DNA of 64,000 bases. Origin: Croceivirga radicis. Lineage in GTDB: Bacteria > Bacteroidota > Bacteroidia > Flavobacteriales > Flavobacteriaceae. Below the pieces are notes generated by a model, which was given only the letters and a program-made list of their open reading frames with translations, was not told the DNA's origin and made no database searches. Each line of letters begins with the position of its first letter. Position 1 is the first letter of the stretch. The DNA lies in NCBI RefSeq assembly GCF_002072105.2, contig NZ_MTBC01000001.1:1-64000 (forward strand). The letters run 5' to 3'. A program made the position numbers and the translations under genes. This document shows, piece after piece, positions 8,252 through 16,766 of the stretch.

Positions 8252-10324
8252 ATGTCGCAGAACAATCCTTCTAGATATACCATAACAGCTGCTTTGCCTT
8301 ATACCAACGGCCCTATCCACATTGGGCATTTAGCAGGCGTATATGTACCCGCAGATATTTACGCACGTTATCAGCGCTTGCAAGGCAAAGATGTTGCTTT
8401 TATTTGCGGTAGTGATGAGCATGGTGTAGCTATACCCATGAAAGCAAAGAAAGAAGGGGTTTCGCCGCAAGAAATTATAGATAAGTACCACACCATAATC
8501 AAAGATTCTTTTACAGAATTTGGGATTAGCTTTGACAATTATTCTAGAACTTCAGCGCCAATTCACCACCAAACCGCATCTGATTTCTTCAAAAAATTAT
8601 ACGAACAGGGCGATTTTATTGAAGAAACTACAGAGCAGTTGTTCGATGCGGAGGCCAACCAATTTTTAGCAGATCGTTTTGTTACTGGTACTTGCCCAAA
8701 ATGTGGTAATCCAGAAGCGTACGGCGATCAGTGCGAAAATTGTGGGTCGTCTTTAAACGCTACGGATTTAATCAATCCAAAATCTACAATTACCGGTGCC
8801 GTACCCACTCTTAAAGAAACCAAACACTGGTTTTTACCTTTAGACCGTTATGAAGATTTTTTAAAAGAATGGATTTTAAAAGAACATAAGAGCGATTGGA
8901 AACCTAATGTGTACGGGCAATGTAAATCTTGGATAGACGATGGTTTAAAACCCCGTGCCGTTACCAGAGATTTAGACTGGGGTATTCCCGTTCCTGTAGC
9001 TGGTGCCGACGGTAAAGTACTATACGTTTGGTTTGATGCACCTATTGGCTACATATCTTCTACCAAAGAATGGGCCGCTAGAGAAAACAAAGATTGGGAG
9101 GCTTACTGGAAAGACCAAGACACCAAAATGTTGCATTTTATTGGTAAAGACAATATTGTTTTTCACTGTATTATTTTCCCAAGTATGCTTAAAGCGCATG
9201 GCGATTTTATATTACCAGAAAATGTACCTGCAAACGAATTTTTGAATTTGGAAGGCAACAAATTATCCACTTCTAAAAACTGGGCAGTTTGGTTGCACGA
9301 GTATTTGCAAGAATTTCCAGATATGCAAGATGTATTGCGCTATACATTAACGGCAAACGCACCAGAGACCAAGGATAACGATTTTACGTGGAAAGATTTT
9401 CAAGCTCGCAATAACAACGAGTTGGTAGCCATTTTTGGCAACTTTATTAACCGTGTAGCCGTATTAACACACAAATATTACAACGGTGTGGTGCCTACTC
9501 CTTCAGAATTTACTGAATTAGATTCGCAAACCTTAAAAACCATGCGTACCTATCCGCAAATCTTAACTGATTCTTTGGAGCGTTACCGTTTTAGGGAAGC
9601 GAGTCAAGAATTGATGAATTTAGCCCGCTTAGGGAACAAATATTTGGCAGATGAGGAACCTTGGAAATTAATTAAGACCGATGAAGCCCGTACCCAAACT
9701 GTAATGTATGTAGCCCTACAGATAGCTTCTGCCCTTGCGGTGTTAAGTGAGCCTTTCCTTCCTTTTACTTCCGCTAAATTAAAAGGTATACTTGATATTA
9801 GTTCAAGCGATAGCGCATTAGATTGGAAAGATATTAGCGCTAAAGAAGTTTTACTGGCTGCTGGCCACACTATCAATAAAAGTGAATTGCTTTTCCGCAA
9901 AATAGAAGACAAAGAAATAGAAGCACAATTGGAAAAATTAGAAGCCACCAAGCTAAGTAATGCCAGTACCAATGCAGATGCTGCGCCTCAAAAAGAGACC
10001 ATTACGTACGAAGATTTTGCCAAGTTAGACATTCGTGTAGGTACCATTTTAGAAGCAGAAAAAATGCCGAAGGCAGATAAATTGTTGGTGCTTAAAGTAG
10101 ATACAGGTATAGACGTGCGTACCATTGTTTCTGGTATTGCGCAAAGTTTTAAACCAGAAGATATCGTTGGCAAAAAAGTAACCGTCTTGGTGAACTTAGC
10201 GCCTAGAAAACTAAGAGGTATAGAAAGCCAAGGCATGATTTTGATGACGGAAAACACCGATAACAAATTGGTTTTCGTAAACCCTGATGAAGATGGGGTT
10301 GCCAATGGAGAGGGAATTAGTTAG
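8252..10324 (+). CDS. metG: Methionyl-tRNA synthetase
   Basis: A 690-residue class I aminoacyl-tRNA synthetase that charges tRNA-Met. HIGH motif in '[16 protein letters not shown]', zinc-binding CxxC pairs ('[18 protein letters not shown]'), KMSKS-type 'NKLSTSKNW', and a C-terminal tRNA-binding (EMAP/Trbp111) domain from about residue 585 ('[27 protein letters not shown]'). Full length for the long, dimeric form. I chose ATG 8252 ('[17 protein letters not shown]'); the frame is open further up but the added 32 residues have no family counterpart. Confidence 0.97.
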   Translation: MSQNNPSRYTITAALPYTNGPIHIGHLAGVYVPADIYARYQRLQGKDVAFICGSDEHGVAIPMKAKKEGVSPQEIIDKYHTIIKDSFTEFGISFDNYSRTSAPIHHQTASDFFKKLYEQGDFIEETTEQLFDAEANQFLADRFVTGTCPKCGNPEAYGDQCENCGSSLNATDLINPKSTITGAVPTLKETKHWFLPLDRYEDFLKEWILKEHKSDWKPNVYGQCKSWIDDGLKPRAVTRDLDWGIPVPVAGADGKVLYVWFDAPIGYISSTKEWAARENKDWEAYWKDQDTKMLHFIGKDNIVFHCIIFPSMLKAHGDFILPENVPANEFLNLEGNKLSTSKNWAVWLHEYLQEFPDMQDVLRYTLTANAPETKDNDFTWKDFQARNNNELVAIFGNFINRVAVLTHKYYNGVVPTPSEFTELDSQTLKTMRTYPQILTDSLERYRFREASQELMNLARLGNKYLADEEPWKLIKTDEARTQTVMYVALQIASALAVLSEPFLPFTSAKLKGILDISSSDSALDWKDISAKEVLLAAGHTINKSELLFRKIEDKEIEAQLEKLEATKLSNASTNADAAPQKETITYEDFAKLDIRVGTILEAEKMPKADKLLVLKVDTGIDVRTIVSGIAQSFKPEDIVGKKVTVLVNLAPRKLRGIESQGMILMTENTDNKLVFVNPDEDGVANGEGIS

Positions 10325-10366
10325 CACATAGCTGCGCTTTAATTTACTAATTACAAATTGATAGCA

Positions 10367-10416
10367 GTCGAGAATTTAAAGAACCTAACGTTAATTAGGT
10401 CTTAACAACGCTCGAC
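10367..10416. repeat. Nested inverted repeat between metG and tex
   Basis: Outer arms GTCGAG (10367-10372) and CTCGAC (10411-10416) enclose inner arms ACCTAA (10383-10388) and TTAGGT (10395-10400). No long T-run follows, so it is not a standard terminator. The outer arms resemble the GTCGAG/CTCGAC-containing palindromic repeats I recall from flavobacterial intergenic regions; that is recollection only. Confidence 0.45.
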
Positions 10417-10442
10417 CTGACATTAAAAAATTCCTAAGAGCT

Positions 10443-12569
10443 ATGAACGCTATACAATTCATCACCCAAAACACACAACTAGACAGCAAAAGTGTGGCCA
10501 ACACGGTTAGTCTTTTAGAAGAAGATTGCACCGTACCCTTTATTGCACGTTACCGCAAAGAACGCACGGGTAATTTAGACGAGTTGCAAATTGGTGCAAT
10601 TGTAAAGTTCAAAGAAGCTTTTGTGGCCCTAGAGAAACGCAAGGCTACCATTTTAAAAGCTATTGAAGAGCAAGATGCTTTAACGCCAGAACTTAAAAGC
10701 AAAATAGAACAAACGGTAGATACTACCGTGTTAGAAGATATTTACCTGCCTTTTAAGAAAAGTAGAAAGACCAAAGCCGAAAAAGCACGCAAAAATGGAT
10801 TGGAGCCTTTGGCAAAAATTATCATGGCACAGCGTACTACAGATTTGGAATTTACCGCGGGTAAATACGCCAACGCCAATGTCCCTGATGAAGCTGCTGC
10901 ACTGGAAGGCGCCAGACATATTATTGCGGAATGGATTAATGAGCGTACAGATATTCGCAACCAGATTAGAACGCAATTAGAAAAATATGCCCAATTAGAA
11001 ACCAAAGTAATTGGCACCAAAAAAGACGATGAAAAGGCACAGAAATATCAAGATTATTATGATTGGAACGAGTCCCTTTCTCGCTGTCCATCGCATCGAT
11101 TGTTAGCTATATTACGTGCAGAGAGCGAAGGATTTATTCGCGTAAAAATTAGTATTGATGACGATCGCGCTTTGGATAGCATAGACCGAAAAGTTATCAA
11201 AAGCAATAATGCTTGTGCAGACCAAATTGCTATGGCTGTAGAAGATGCGTATAAAAGATTGCTGCTACCCTCTTTATCTAACGAAATTTTAAAGCAAGCT
11301 AAAGAAAAAGCAGACGAGGCGGCCATTGCCGTATTCACAAAAAATTTAAGGCAATTACTGTTAGCACCACCCTTAGGGGAAAAACGCATTTTGGCCATTG
11401 ATCCCGGCTTCCGAACAGGTTGTAAATTGGTTTGTTTAGATGCCAATGGCAATCTGTTGCATAACGAAACTATTTATCCGCATCCGCCACAAAAACAGTT
11501 AAGGGAAGCCAGTAAAAAGATAGCTTCTTTAGTAGATGCCTATAAAATTGAAGCCATTGCCATTGGTAACGGCACGGCATCTAGAGAGACCGAAAATCTG
11601 GTAAAAAACACGCCATTTAAACGCGATTTGGAAGTGTTTGTGGTGAGCGAAGCCGGAGCCAGTATATATTCTGCTTCTAAAATTGCTAGGGACGAGTTTC
11701 CAAATTATGATGTTACCGTTCGTGGCGCAGTTTCTATAGGCAGACGTTTAGCAGACCCCTTGGCAGAATTGGTTAAGATTGATGCCAAAAGTATTGGCGT
11801 GGGGCAATACCAACACGATGTTGACCAAACCAAATTAAAAACCGCTTTAGATACCGTAGTAGAAAGCTGTGTTAACTCCGTTGGTGTAAACGTAAATACG
11901 GCAAGTGAATCGCTTTTAAGTTATGTATCTGGCATTGGACCTAAACTAGCGGAAAATATTGTAAACCATAGAGCGGAAAATGGAGCTTTTACTTCTAGGG
12001 AAGCCATAAAAAAAGTGCCTCGCTTGGGTGGTAAAGCTTTTGAGCAAGCAGCTGGATTTTTACGTATTCGTGATGCGGAGAACCCACTAGACGATTCGGC
12101 CGTGCATCCAGAGAGTTATGGTATAGTAAAACAAATGGCAAAAGACCAAGGTATACCACTAACCAAGATTGTTCGTAATACCGCAGTACTAAAGAACATC
12201 GACCTAAAAAAATACCAAACAGAAACTATAGGTTTACCCACCCTACAAGATATTTTAGAAGAACTAGAAAAACCAGGGCTAGACCGTAGGGAAAAGGCCA
12301 AAGCCTTTACGTTTGACCAAAATATTAGAACTATAGATGATTTAAGGTCTGGTCAATTGCTGCCCGGCATCGTTAATAATATCACCAACTTTGGTTGTTT
12401 TGTAGATGTAGGTATCAAAGAAAGTGGGCTAATTCATGTATCTAATTTATCGGACAGTTACGTGAGTGATGTCAATAGCATTGTGAGCTTGCATCAACAG
12501 GTAATTGTAAAAGTTTTAGAGGTAGATATAAAACGAAAACGCATACAATTAATGTTGCATAAGGGGTAA
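10443..12569 (+). CDS. tex: Tex family RNA-binding transcription accessory protein
   Basis: A 708-residue Tex protein. Order: N-terminal helical domain ('TVPFIARYRKERTGNLDE'), RuvC-like YqgF domain ('ILAIDPGFRTGCKLVCLD', about residues 318-335), helix-hairpin-helix region ('YVSGIGPKLAENIVNHRAENGAF'), and a C-terminal S1 domain ('LLPGIVNNITNFGCFVDVGIKESGLIH'). All expected domains are present at normal length. Tex is thought to act in transcription and RNA metabolism by binding nucleic acid. ATG start at 10443. Confidence 0.95.
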   Translation: MNAIQFITQNTQLDSKSVANTVSLLEEDCTVPFIARYRKERTGNLDELQIGAIVKFKEAFVALEKRKATILKAIEEQDALTPELKSKIEQTVDTTVLEDIYLPFKKSRKTKAEKARKNGLEPLAKIIMAQRTTDLEFTAGKYANANVPDEAAALEGARHIIAEWINERTDIRNQIRTQLEKYAQLETKVIGTKKDDEKAQKYQDYYDWNESLSRCPSHRLLAILRAESEGFIRVKISIDDDRALDSIDRKVIKSNNACADQIAMAVEDAYKRLLLPSLSNEILKQAKEKADEAAIAVFTKNLRQLLLAPPLGEKRILAIDPGFRTGCKLVCLDANGNLLHNETIYPHPPQKQLREASKKIASLVDAYKIEAIAIGNGTASRETENLVKNTPFKRDLEVFVVSEAGASIYSASKIARDEFPNYDVTVRGAVSIGRRLADPLAELVKIDAKSIGVGQYQHDVDQTKLKTALDTVVESCVNSVGVNVNTASESLLSYVSGIGPKLAENIVNHRAENGAFTSREAIKKVPRLGGKAFEQAAGFLRIRDAENPLDDSAVHPESYGIVKQMAKDQGIPLTKIVRNTAVLKNIDLKKYQTETIGLPTLQDILEELEKPGLDRREKAKAFTFDQNIRTIDDLRSGQLLPGIVNNITNFGCFVDVGIKESGLIHVSNLSDSYVSDVNSIVSLHQQVIVKVLEVDIKRKRIQLMLHKG

Positions 12570-12628
12570 TCCTTATTTTTACAGTACCTTTAATTTCAAT
12601 TAGTTAGATTTTAATATTGTATCTAAAA

Positions 12629-13018
12629 ATGAGTTCTACGGCTAATTTACCCACTATTATGATTGCTGAAGACGAGCATGTGAATTACTTGCTATTAGAA
12701 ATGTGGCTAAAAGGTAAGTGCCATATTTTACATGCTACGGATGGCAATGAAGCAATTGAAATTTTTAAAAACCATCCAGAAATAGCGCTCATTTTAATGG
12801 ACATAAAAATGCCCTATACAGATGGTAAAGAAGCTACAAAAGCGATTAGAAAAATAAACGATACTATACCTATTTTGGCCCAATCTGCTTTCGTAATGGA
12901 TTATGAAAATCAGGATATTCTAGAGTCTGGCTGTAATGCAGTATTGAACAAACCCATAAGAAAAGAAGAATTTAACGCTTTATTAAATAAGTTTCTACCC
13001 AATTTAAATTTGAATTAA
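12629..13018 (+). CDS. Single-domain response regulator receiver
   Basis: A 129-residue stand-alone CheY-like receiver. Acidic pocket E14/D15 ('IAEDE'), phospho-acceptor D58 in 'LILMDIKMPYTDG', a Ser in 'LAQSAFV' and the conserved Lys in 'VLNKPIRKEEF' are all present. There is no output domain, so it probably relays phosphate or acts by protein contacts; such receivers are often split from hybrid kinases. ATG 12629 preferred over TTG 12 bases upstream. No cognate kinase nearby. Confidence 0.88.
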   Translation: MSSTANLPTIMIAEDEHVNYLLLEMWLKGKCHILHATDGNEAIEIFKNHPEIALILMDIKMPYTDGKEATKAIRKINDTIPILAQSAFVMDYENQDILESGCNAVLNKPIRKEEFNALLNKFLPNLNLN

Positions 13019-13042
13019 AAGGGAGTAAGCGAAATTTGCAAT

Positions 13043-13945
13043 ATGCTTAAAATTGCTTATCACCCCATTTATAGGCACCCCCTACCAGAAGGCCATCGTT
13101 TTCCAATGGAAAAATATGAACTTTTACCTCAGCAACTTTTACATGAGGGTACATGTGAAGTTTCTAATTTTTTTGAGCCTATTTATGCAGAAATCCAGCC
13201 CATACTTGCCGTACATACAACAGATTATTACAGTAGATTAACCAAACTCAACTTAGATAAAAAGGAAATACGCAAGATAGGTTTTCCGCTATCCAAACAA
13301 TTGGTAGACCGGGAGCATATTATAACGGATGGCACCCTAAAAGCAATTCAATTTGCACTAAAATATGGGATTGCCATGAACATAGCAGGCGGTACACACC
13401 ACGCCTATAGTAACAGGGGCGAAGCATTTTGCCTTTTAAATGACCAATCCATTGGGGCGCAATATCTCTTGGACCAAAACTTAGCCAGCAAAATTCTAAT
13501 TGTTGATTTAGACGTGCATCAAGGAAATGGTACTGCTGAGATTTTTGAACGCAATCCCCATGTATTTACCTTTTCTATCCACGGAAAAGCAAACTATCCC
13601 TTTAAAAAAGAGATTTCAGATTTAGATATTGCCCTAGAAAAAGGAACCACAGATGATGTGTATTTGAAAATATTGAATGAAACCCTTTCTAACCTATTAG
13701 AGCAAACCCAACCGGACTTTGTGTTTTACCTTGCCGGCGTGGATGTTTTGGCTTCAGATAAATTGGGCACCCTAGGGTTAACCAAAGAAGGTTGCAAGAA
13801 AAGAGATGCAATGGTTTTGCAAGCCTGCAAAAACAATGGCCTTCCGGTCATGTGTAGTATGGGAGGCGGGTATTCACCAGAAATAAAGCATATTGTAGAT
13901 GCACACGCCAATACCTACCGGTTAGCTCAGGAAATATATTTTTAG
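13043..13945 (+). CDS. Histone-deacetylase-like (class II type) deacylase
   Basis: A 300-residue zinc-dependent deacylase of the HDAC/acetoin-utilisation superfamily. Tandem histidines H119-H120 ('AGGTHHAYSNRGEAFC'), zinc ligands D157 and H159 in 'DLDVHQGNGTAEIF', the later Asp in 'LAGVDVLASDKLG', and the catalytic-loop Tyr in 'MGGGYSPE' are visible. In bacteria these enzymes remove acyl groups from small molecules, polyamines or proteins; substrate not predictable. 24 bases after the receiver gene and 18 before PAP2, so possibly one transcript. Confidence 0.88.
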   Translation: MLKIAYHPIYRHPLPEGHRFPMEKYELLPQQLLHEGTCEVSNFFEPIYAEIQPILAVHTTDYYSRLTKLNLDKKEIRKIGFPLSKQLVDREHIITDGTLKAIQFALKYGIAMNIAGGTHHAYSNRGEAFCLLNDQSIGAQYLLDQNLASKILIVDLDVHQGNGTAEIFERNPHVFTFSIHGKANYPFKKEISDLDIALEKGTTDDVYLKILNETLSNLLEQTQPDFVFYLAGVDVLASDKLGTLGLTKEGCKKRDAMVLQACKNNGLPVMCSMGGGYSPEIKHIVDAHANTYRLAQEIYF

Positions 13946-13963
13946 CTTTGTAAAAAATACCAT

Positions 13964-14803
13964 ATGAAAAAGATTCAATTAGCAATAGTATTATTGGCTT
14001 GCTTTGCGCTTAATGCCCAAGATATTAGCGGACCAAAGAAAGATAAATTATGGAATAATTTTACCTATGACATGGGCAATGTTTTTGGCGGCATGGGTTA
14101 TGCCTACAGCCGGCCAGCACATTGGGAAGGTAAGCAGTGGGGACATTTTGGTATGTTAACGGGTGGTACACTGGCTTTATTTCTTGTAGATGACGAGGTA
14201 AATAACTGGACCAGTGGCTTTAAAGAAGACGTGCCGGATATTATTACAGACTATGGTCATAAATACGGTAACCCAAACAATAACTATATGTTTACGGGGG
14301 CCGTGTATTTAACCGGACTTTTCACCAAAAACGAAAAACTTAGAAGAACTGGTGTACTTTTGATTTCTTCCGCAACTGCAGGCGGATTATTGCAACAAGT
14401 AAGCAAACGTATTGTAGGAAGGGCCAGACCCAAAAGTGGTGACCCATCTGGCACTTTTGATCCCATACATTTAGACCGAGTATTCAATTACGATTCTTTC
14501 CCATCTGGACACGCGATGTTAGCCTTTAGCAATGCCTATGCCATAGGCAAACAGTTTAAAAGTCCATGGATAAAAGCAGGTCTTTATATGGTTGGGATGA
14601 TTCCTGGTTTAACCCGGGTCATAGATGATTTTCACTGGATCTCTGATGTTGCGTTTAGCACGGTATTGAGTATATTTATTGTAGAATCCATAGACCGATA
14701 TTTGGATAAAAAATACACTGAAAAGTACAACGACCAAGAAAAAAAGGTTGACTGGAGCTTACAGTTTGCACCCAACCGCATTGGTGTAGTTGCCCGGTTC
14801 TAA
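13964..14803 (+). CDS. PAP2 family membrane phosphatase
   Basis: A 279-residue exported or membrane phosphatase. N-terminal signal (MKKIQLAIVLLACFALNAQ), then the three PAP2 motifs: 'KRIVGRARP', 'SFPSGHAM' and 'TRVIDDFHWISDV' (catalytic His). Family members dephosphorylate lipid phosphates such as undecaprenyl pyrophosphate or phosphatidate. The predicted signal peptide and few hydrophobic segments suggest an outer-membrane or periplasmic member. Ferritin follows after 28 bases. Confidence 0.85.
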   Translation: MKKIQLAIVLLACFALNAQDISGPKKDKLWNNFTYDMGNVFGGMGYAYSRPAHWEGKQWGHFGMLTGGTLALFLVDDEVNNWTSGFKEDVPDIITDYGHKYGNPNNNYMFTGAVYLTGLFTKNEKLRRTGVLLISSATAGGLLQQVSKRIVGRARPKSGDPSGTFDPIHLDRVFNYDSFPSGHAMLAFSNAYAIGKQFKSPWIKAGLYMVGMIPGLTRVIDDFHWISDVAFSTVLSIFIVESIDRYLDKKYTEKYNDQEKKVDWSLQFAPNRIGVVARF

Positions 14804-14831
14804 TCAATGTTAAAGACAAAATCAAAAAACT

Positions 14832-15353
14832 ATGTTATCTAAAAAATTAGAAGAAGCTTTAAACAAACAGATTCGCATAGAAGCAGAATCCAGCCAAGTA
14901 TATTTAAGTATGGCCTGTTGGGCCGAAGTTAAAGGTCTGGAAGGCGTTGCCAAGTTTATGTATGGCCATTCTGACGAGGAAAGAATGCATATGTTAAAAC
15001 TGGTTAAATATGTAAACGAAAGAGGTGGACACGCCAAAATATCCGACTTAAAAGAACCAGATACCGAGTTCGAAAGTTTCCAACAAATGTTTGAGCAGTT
15101 ATATGAACACGAGATTTTTGTTTCGCAAAGTATAAACGAACTAGTACATATTACACTAGAAGAAAAAGATTATGCTACACACAATTTTCTACAGTGGTAC
15201 GTAGCCGAACAATTGGAGGAAGAGGCCCTAGCCCGTACAGTTTTGGATAAACTTAATCTTATTGGCGATGACAAAGGAGGACTTTATCTGTTTGATAGAG
15301 ATATACAACAGTTAAGTGTTGAAAGTGCTGCCTCTGAAACAGGAATGGAATAA
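14832..15353 (+). CDS. ftnA: Ferritin
   Basis: A 173-residue bacterial non-haem ferritin, which oxidises Fe(II) and stores it as a mineral core in a 24-subunit shell. Four-helix bundle with ferroxidase ligands: E in 'IRIEAESSQVY', 'YGHSDEERMHMLKL' (ExxH), and 'WYVAEQLEEEALAR'. Length is normal. Sits 28 bases after PAP2. A Cys-rich small gene follows at 15410. Confidence 0.95.
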   Translation: MLSKKLEEALNKQIRIEAESSQVYLSMACWAEVKGLEGVAKFMYGHSDEERMHMLKLVKYVNERGGHAKISDLKEPDTEFESFQQMFEQLYEHEIFVSQSINELVHITLEEKDYATHNFLQWYVAEQLEEEALARTVLDKLNLIGDDKGGLYLFDRDIQQLSVESAASETGME

Positions 15354-15381
15354 ATATTATTTAGATTAATTAAATATAGTG

Positions 15382-15389
15382 TATTTTTG
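15382..15389 (+). promoter_or_regulatory. -7 promoter element before the Cys-rich small gene
   Basis: TATTTTTG, a full match to TAnnTTTG, ending 20 nt before ATG 15410. No clear TTTG -33 element at the usual distance. Confidence 0.4.
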
Positions 15390-15409
15390 TTTCATAATCC
15401 AGAACGATT

Positions 15410-15571
15410 ATGGGCAAGAAAAAAGTGGCAGACAAAAAGCTTAAGAAAATTCACTTAGAGGAATTAAACCCAAAAAAGTGTAAAACCAAATGTTGTGATA
15501 AGTTTAAAAAAGGAGAACACAAACGCTGTAAACGCTGTCCGTGTTTTGATCTCTTAAAAAAGGTAGCTTAA
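15410..15571 (+). CDS. Small cysteine-rich basic protein (53 residues)
   Basis: A 53-residue ATG-to-TAA frame with nine-plus lysines at the start ('MGKKKVADKKLKKIHLEE') and six cysteines: C24, C28, C29, then C40, C43 and C45 ('KCKTKCCDKF', 'RCKRCPCFDLL'). The CxxxCC...CxxCxC layout suggests binding of a metal. A -7 element lies just upstream. It follows ferritin and is tail-to-tail with a gene 2 bases away. I recognise no named family; cysteine pattern and packing make it very likely real. Confidence 0.75.
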   Translation: MGKKKVADKKLKKIHLEELNPKKCKTKCCDKFKKGEHKRCKRCPCFDLLKKVA

Positions 15572-15573
15572 AC

Positions 15574-15942
15574 TTATTGGGCGGCAATAATTTCTTTGTC
15601 GTCAAGAAAATATTTAGAGGCGTGTTTGGCAAAAAGTGCACTATGCTTACATTTTTCCGAACACGTTTTTTTATGCGCTAAATAAACTATTTTCTTCTTG
15701 GCTAAATAAATAGCAAAAGCATTGGGTTCCTTTTTCTGCAATTCAGCTTCAAAACGCTCTTGATCTTTCCAAAAATCTGCTTCGTCTTCAGCATCTACCA
15801 AATTAAGATTCAATTCGTTTAAGGCATCGCGCTCCGCTAACTTTTCATAAAATAGTACATTGACCTTCTGTGGCTGTTGCGCACAAACCAACAATGGCAT
15901 TATTGCCATAAATAAAACTAGTGTTCTAACGCTTGCCTTCAT
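15574..15942 (-). CDS. Exported hypothetical protein
   Basis: A 122-residue protein with a signal peptide (MKASVRTLVLFMAIMPLLVCAQ, cleavage likely after CAQ), then charged helical segments and a C-terminal 'KKTCSEKCKHSALFAKH' motif with a CxxxC pair. The stop lies 2 bases from the stop of the convergent Cys-rich gene. Periplasmic. No family recognised. Confidence 0.65.
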   Translation of the reverse strand: MKASVRTLVLFMAIMPLLVCAQQPQKVNVLFYEKLAERDALNELNLNLVDAEDEADFWKDQERFEAELQKKEPNAFAIYLAKKKIVYLAHKKTCSEKCKHSALFAKHASKYFLDDKEIIAAQ

Positions 15943-16080
15943 ACTATCCTACTTACGTTAAAGTTAGTCTATTAGGTTCATATTAAGCATCAAAAAACAT
16001 ATTAAGCTAATGTTAAATGCAAATGCGTTACCAATAGGTAGGTAAAATCGAAAAATCTATAGAAAGTGCACCGCATTCTA

Positions 16081-16115
16081 GAAAAAAGAAAGCCCCCGAG
16101 TAACATCGGGGACTT
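16081..16115 (-). terminator. Rho-independent terminator of ssb
   Basis: Ten-pair stem between 16090-16099 and 16106-16115 (one G.T wobble), GC-rich core CCCCGA/TCGGGG, 6-nt loop, followed on the minus strand by a T-rich run (16081-16089). It starts 10 bases after the ssb stop. Confidence 0.88.
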
Positions 16116-16125
16116 CGAATTATTT

Positions 16126-16458
16126 TTATTTACCTAGTAGTAAAAGCTCATTACATTTAACTTCTGTAATGTACCTTTTATCCCCATCCTTGGTTTCATA
16201 GCTTCTATGGATTAGCTTCCCTTCTACCGCAATTTGTTTTCCTTTGGTTACGTAATTCTCCACTATTTCCGCAGTTTTTCCCCAAGCTACTATATTGTGC
16301 CATTGCACCTCTTCTACCTTTTCTCCTTTTTGATTTTTGTAGGTTTCACTAGTAGCAATAGAAAAGCGGGCCAATTTATTCCCGTTATCTAAGGTCAATA
16401 CTTCTGGATCCATTCCTAAATTTCCAATCAACTGTACTTTGTTTTTTAAGGCGTTCAT
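16126..16458 (-). CDS. ssb: Single-stranded DNA-binding protein, short form
   Basis: A 110-residue SSB consisting of the OB fold alone: 'MNALKNKVQLIGNLGMDPEV', 'GNKLARFSIATSETYKNQKGEK', 'TEWH'-type 'EVQWHNIVAWGKTAEIVENYV', 'KGKQIAVEGKLIHRSYETKDG'. It lacks the flexible linker and acidic tip (DDDIPF-like) that housekeeping SSBs use to recruit partners; the end is 'CNELLLLGK'. It is therefore likely a secondary SSB, with the main one elsewhere. Confidence 0.9.
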   Translation of the reverse strand: MNALKNKVQLIGNLGMDPEVLTLDNGNKLARFSIATSETYKNQKGEKVEEVQWHNIVAWGKTAEIVENYVTKGKQIAVEGKLIHRSYETKDGDKRYITEVKCNELLLLGK

Positions 16459-16766
16459 GTTATTTTATTTTAAGATTAAACAGTTAATACTATTGCTTAC
16501 TAACAGCAACGGTACAAACATAGTCTTCCCGTTAATCCATACTCGGTTATGAATTATTTATTTTCGTTTGTAGTCGTTTACAAATGTTTGTATGTGAATA
16601 AAAAATCAAATCAAATGTCAAAATAGTACAGATAAGGGTAAAATATGTTCTGTTATCTTAGGGCTAAAACCAATAGTTTTACAGCTTACTAAGTGAGAAA
16701 TCTCTAAAAACATATATTTTTTTGCTTGGTTAGAAAATAGAACGGACCAAAACCAAAATACGATTC
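16459..16766. other. 308-base intergenic region before the fucosidase cluster
   Basis: AT-rich and without an open frame. On the minus strand TATGTTTG (16515-16522) fits the -7 element and could drive ssb with a leader of about 50 nt, but no TTTG -33 element is at the right distance. On the plus strand I see no convincing promoter or operator for the fucosidase gene. Confidence 0.35.

Noticed and set aside
9604-10305. Minus-strand frames over the end of metG
   Set aside because: Antisense to the tRNA-binding domain of metG; no start signal or family.
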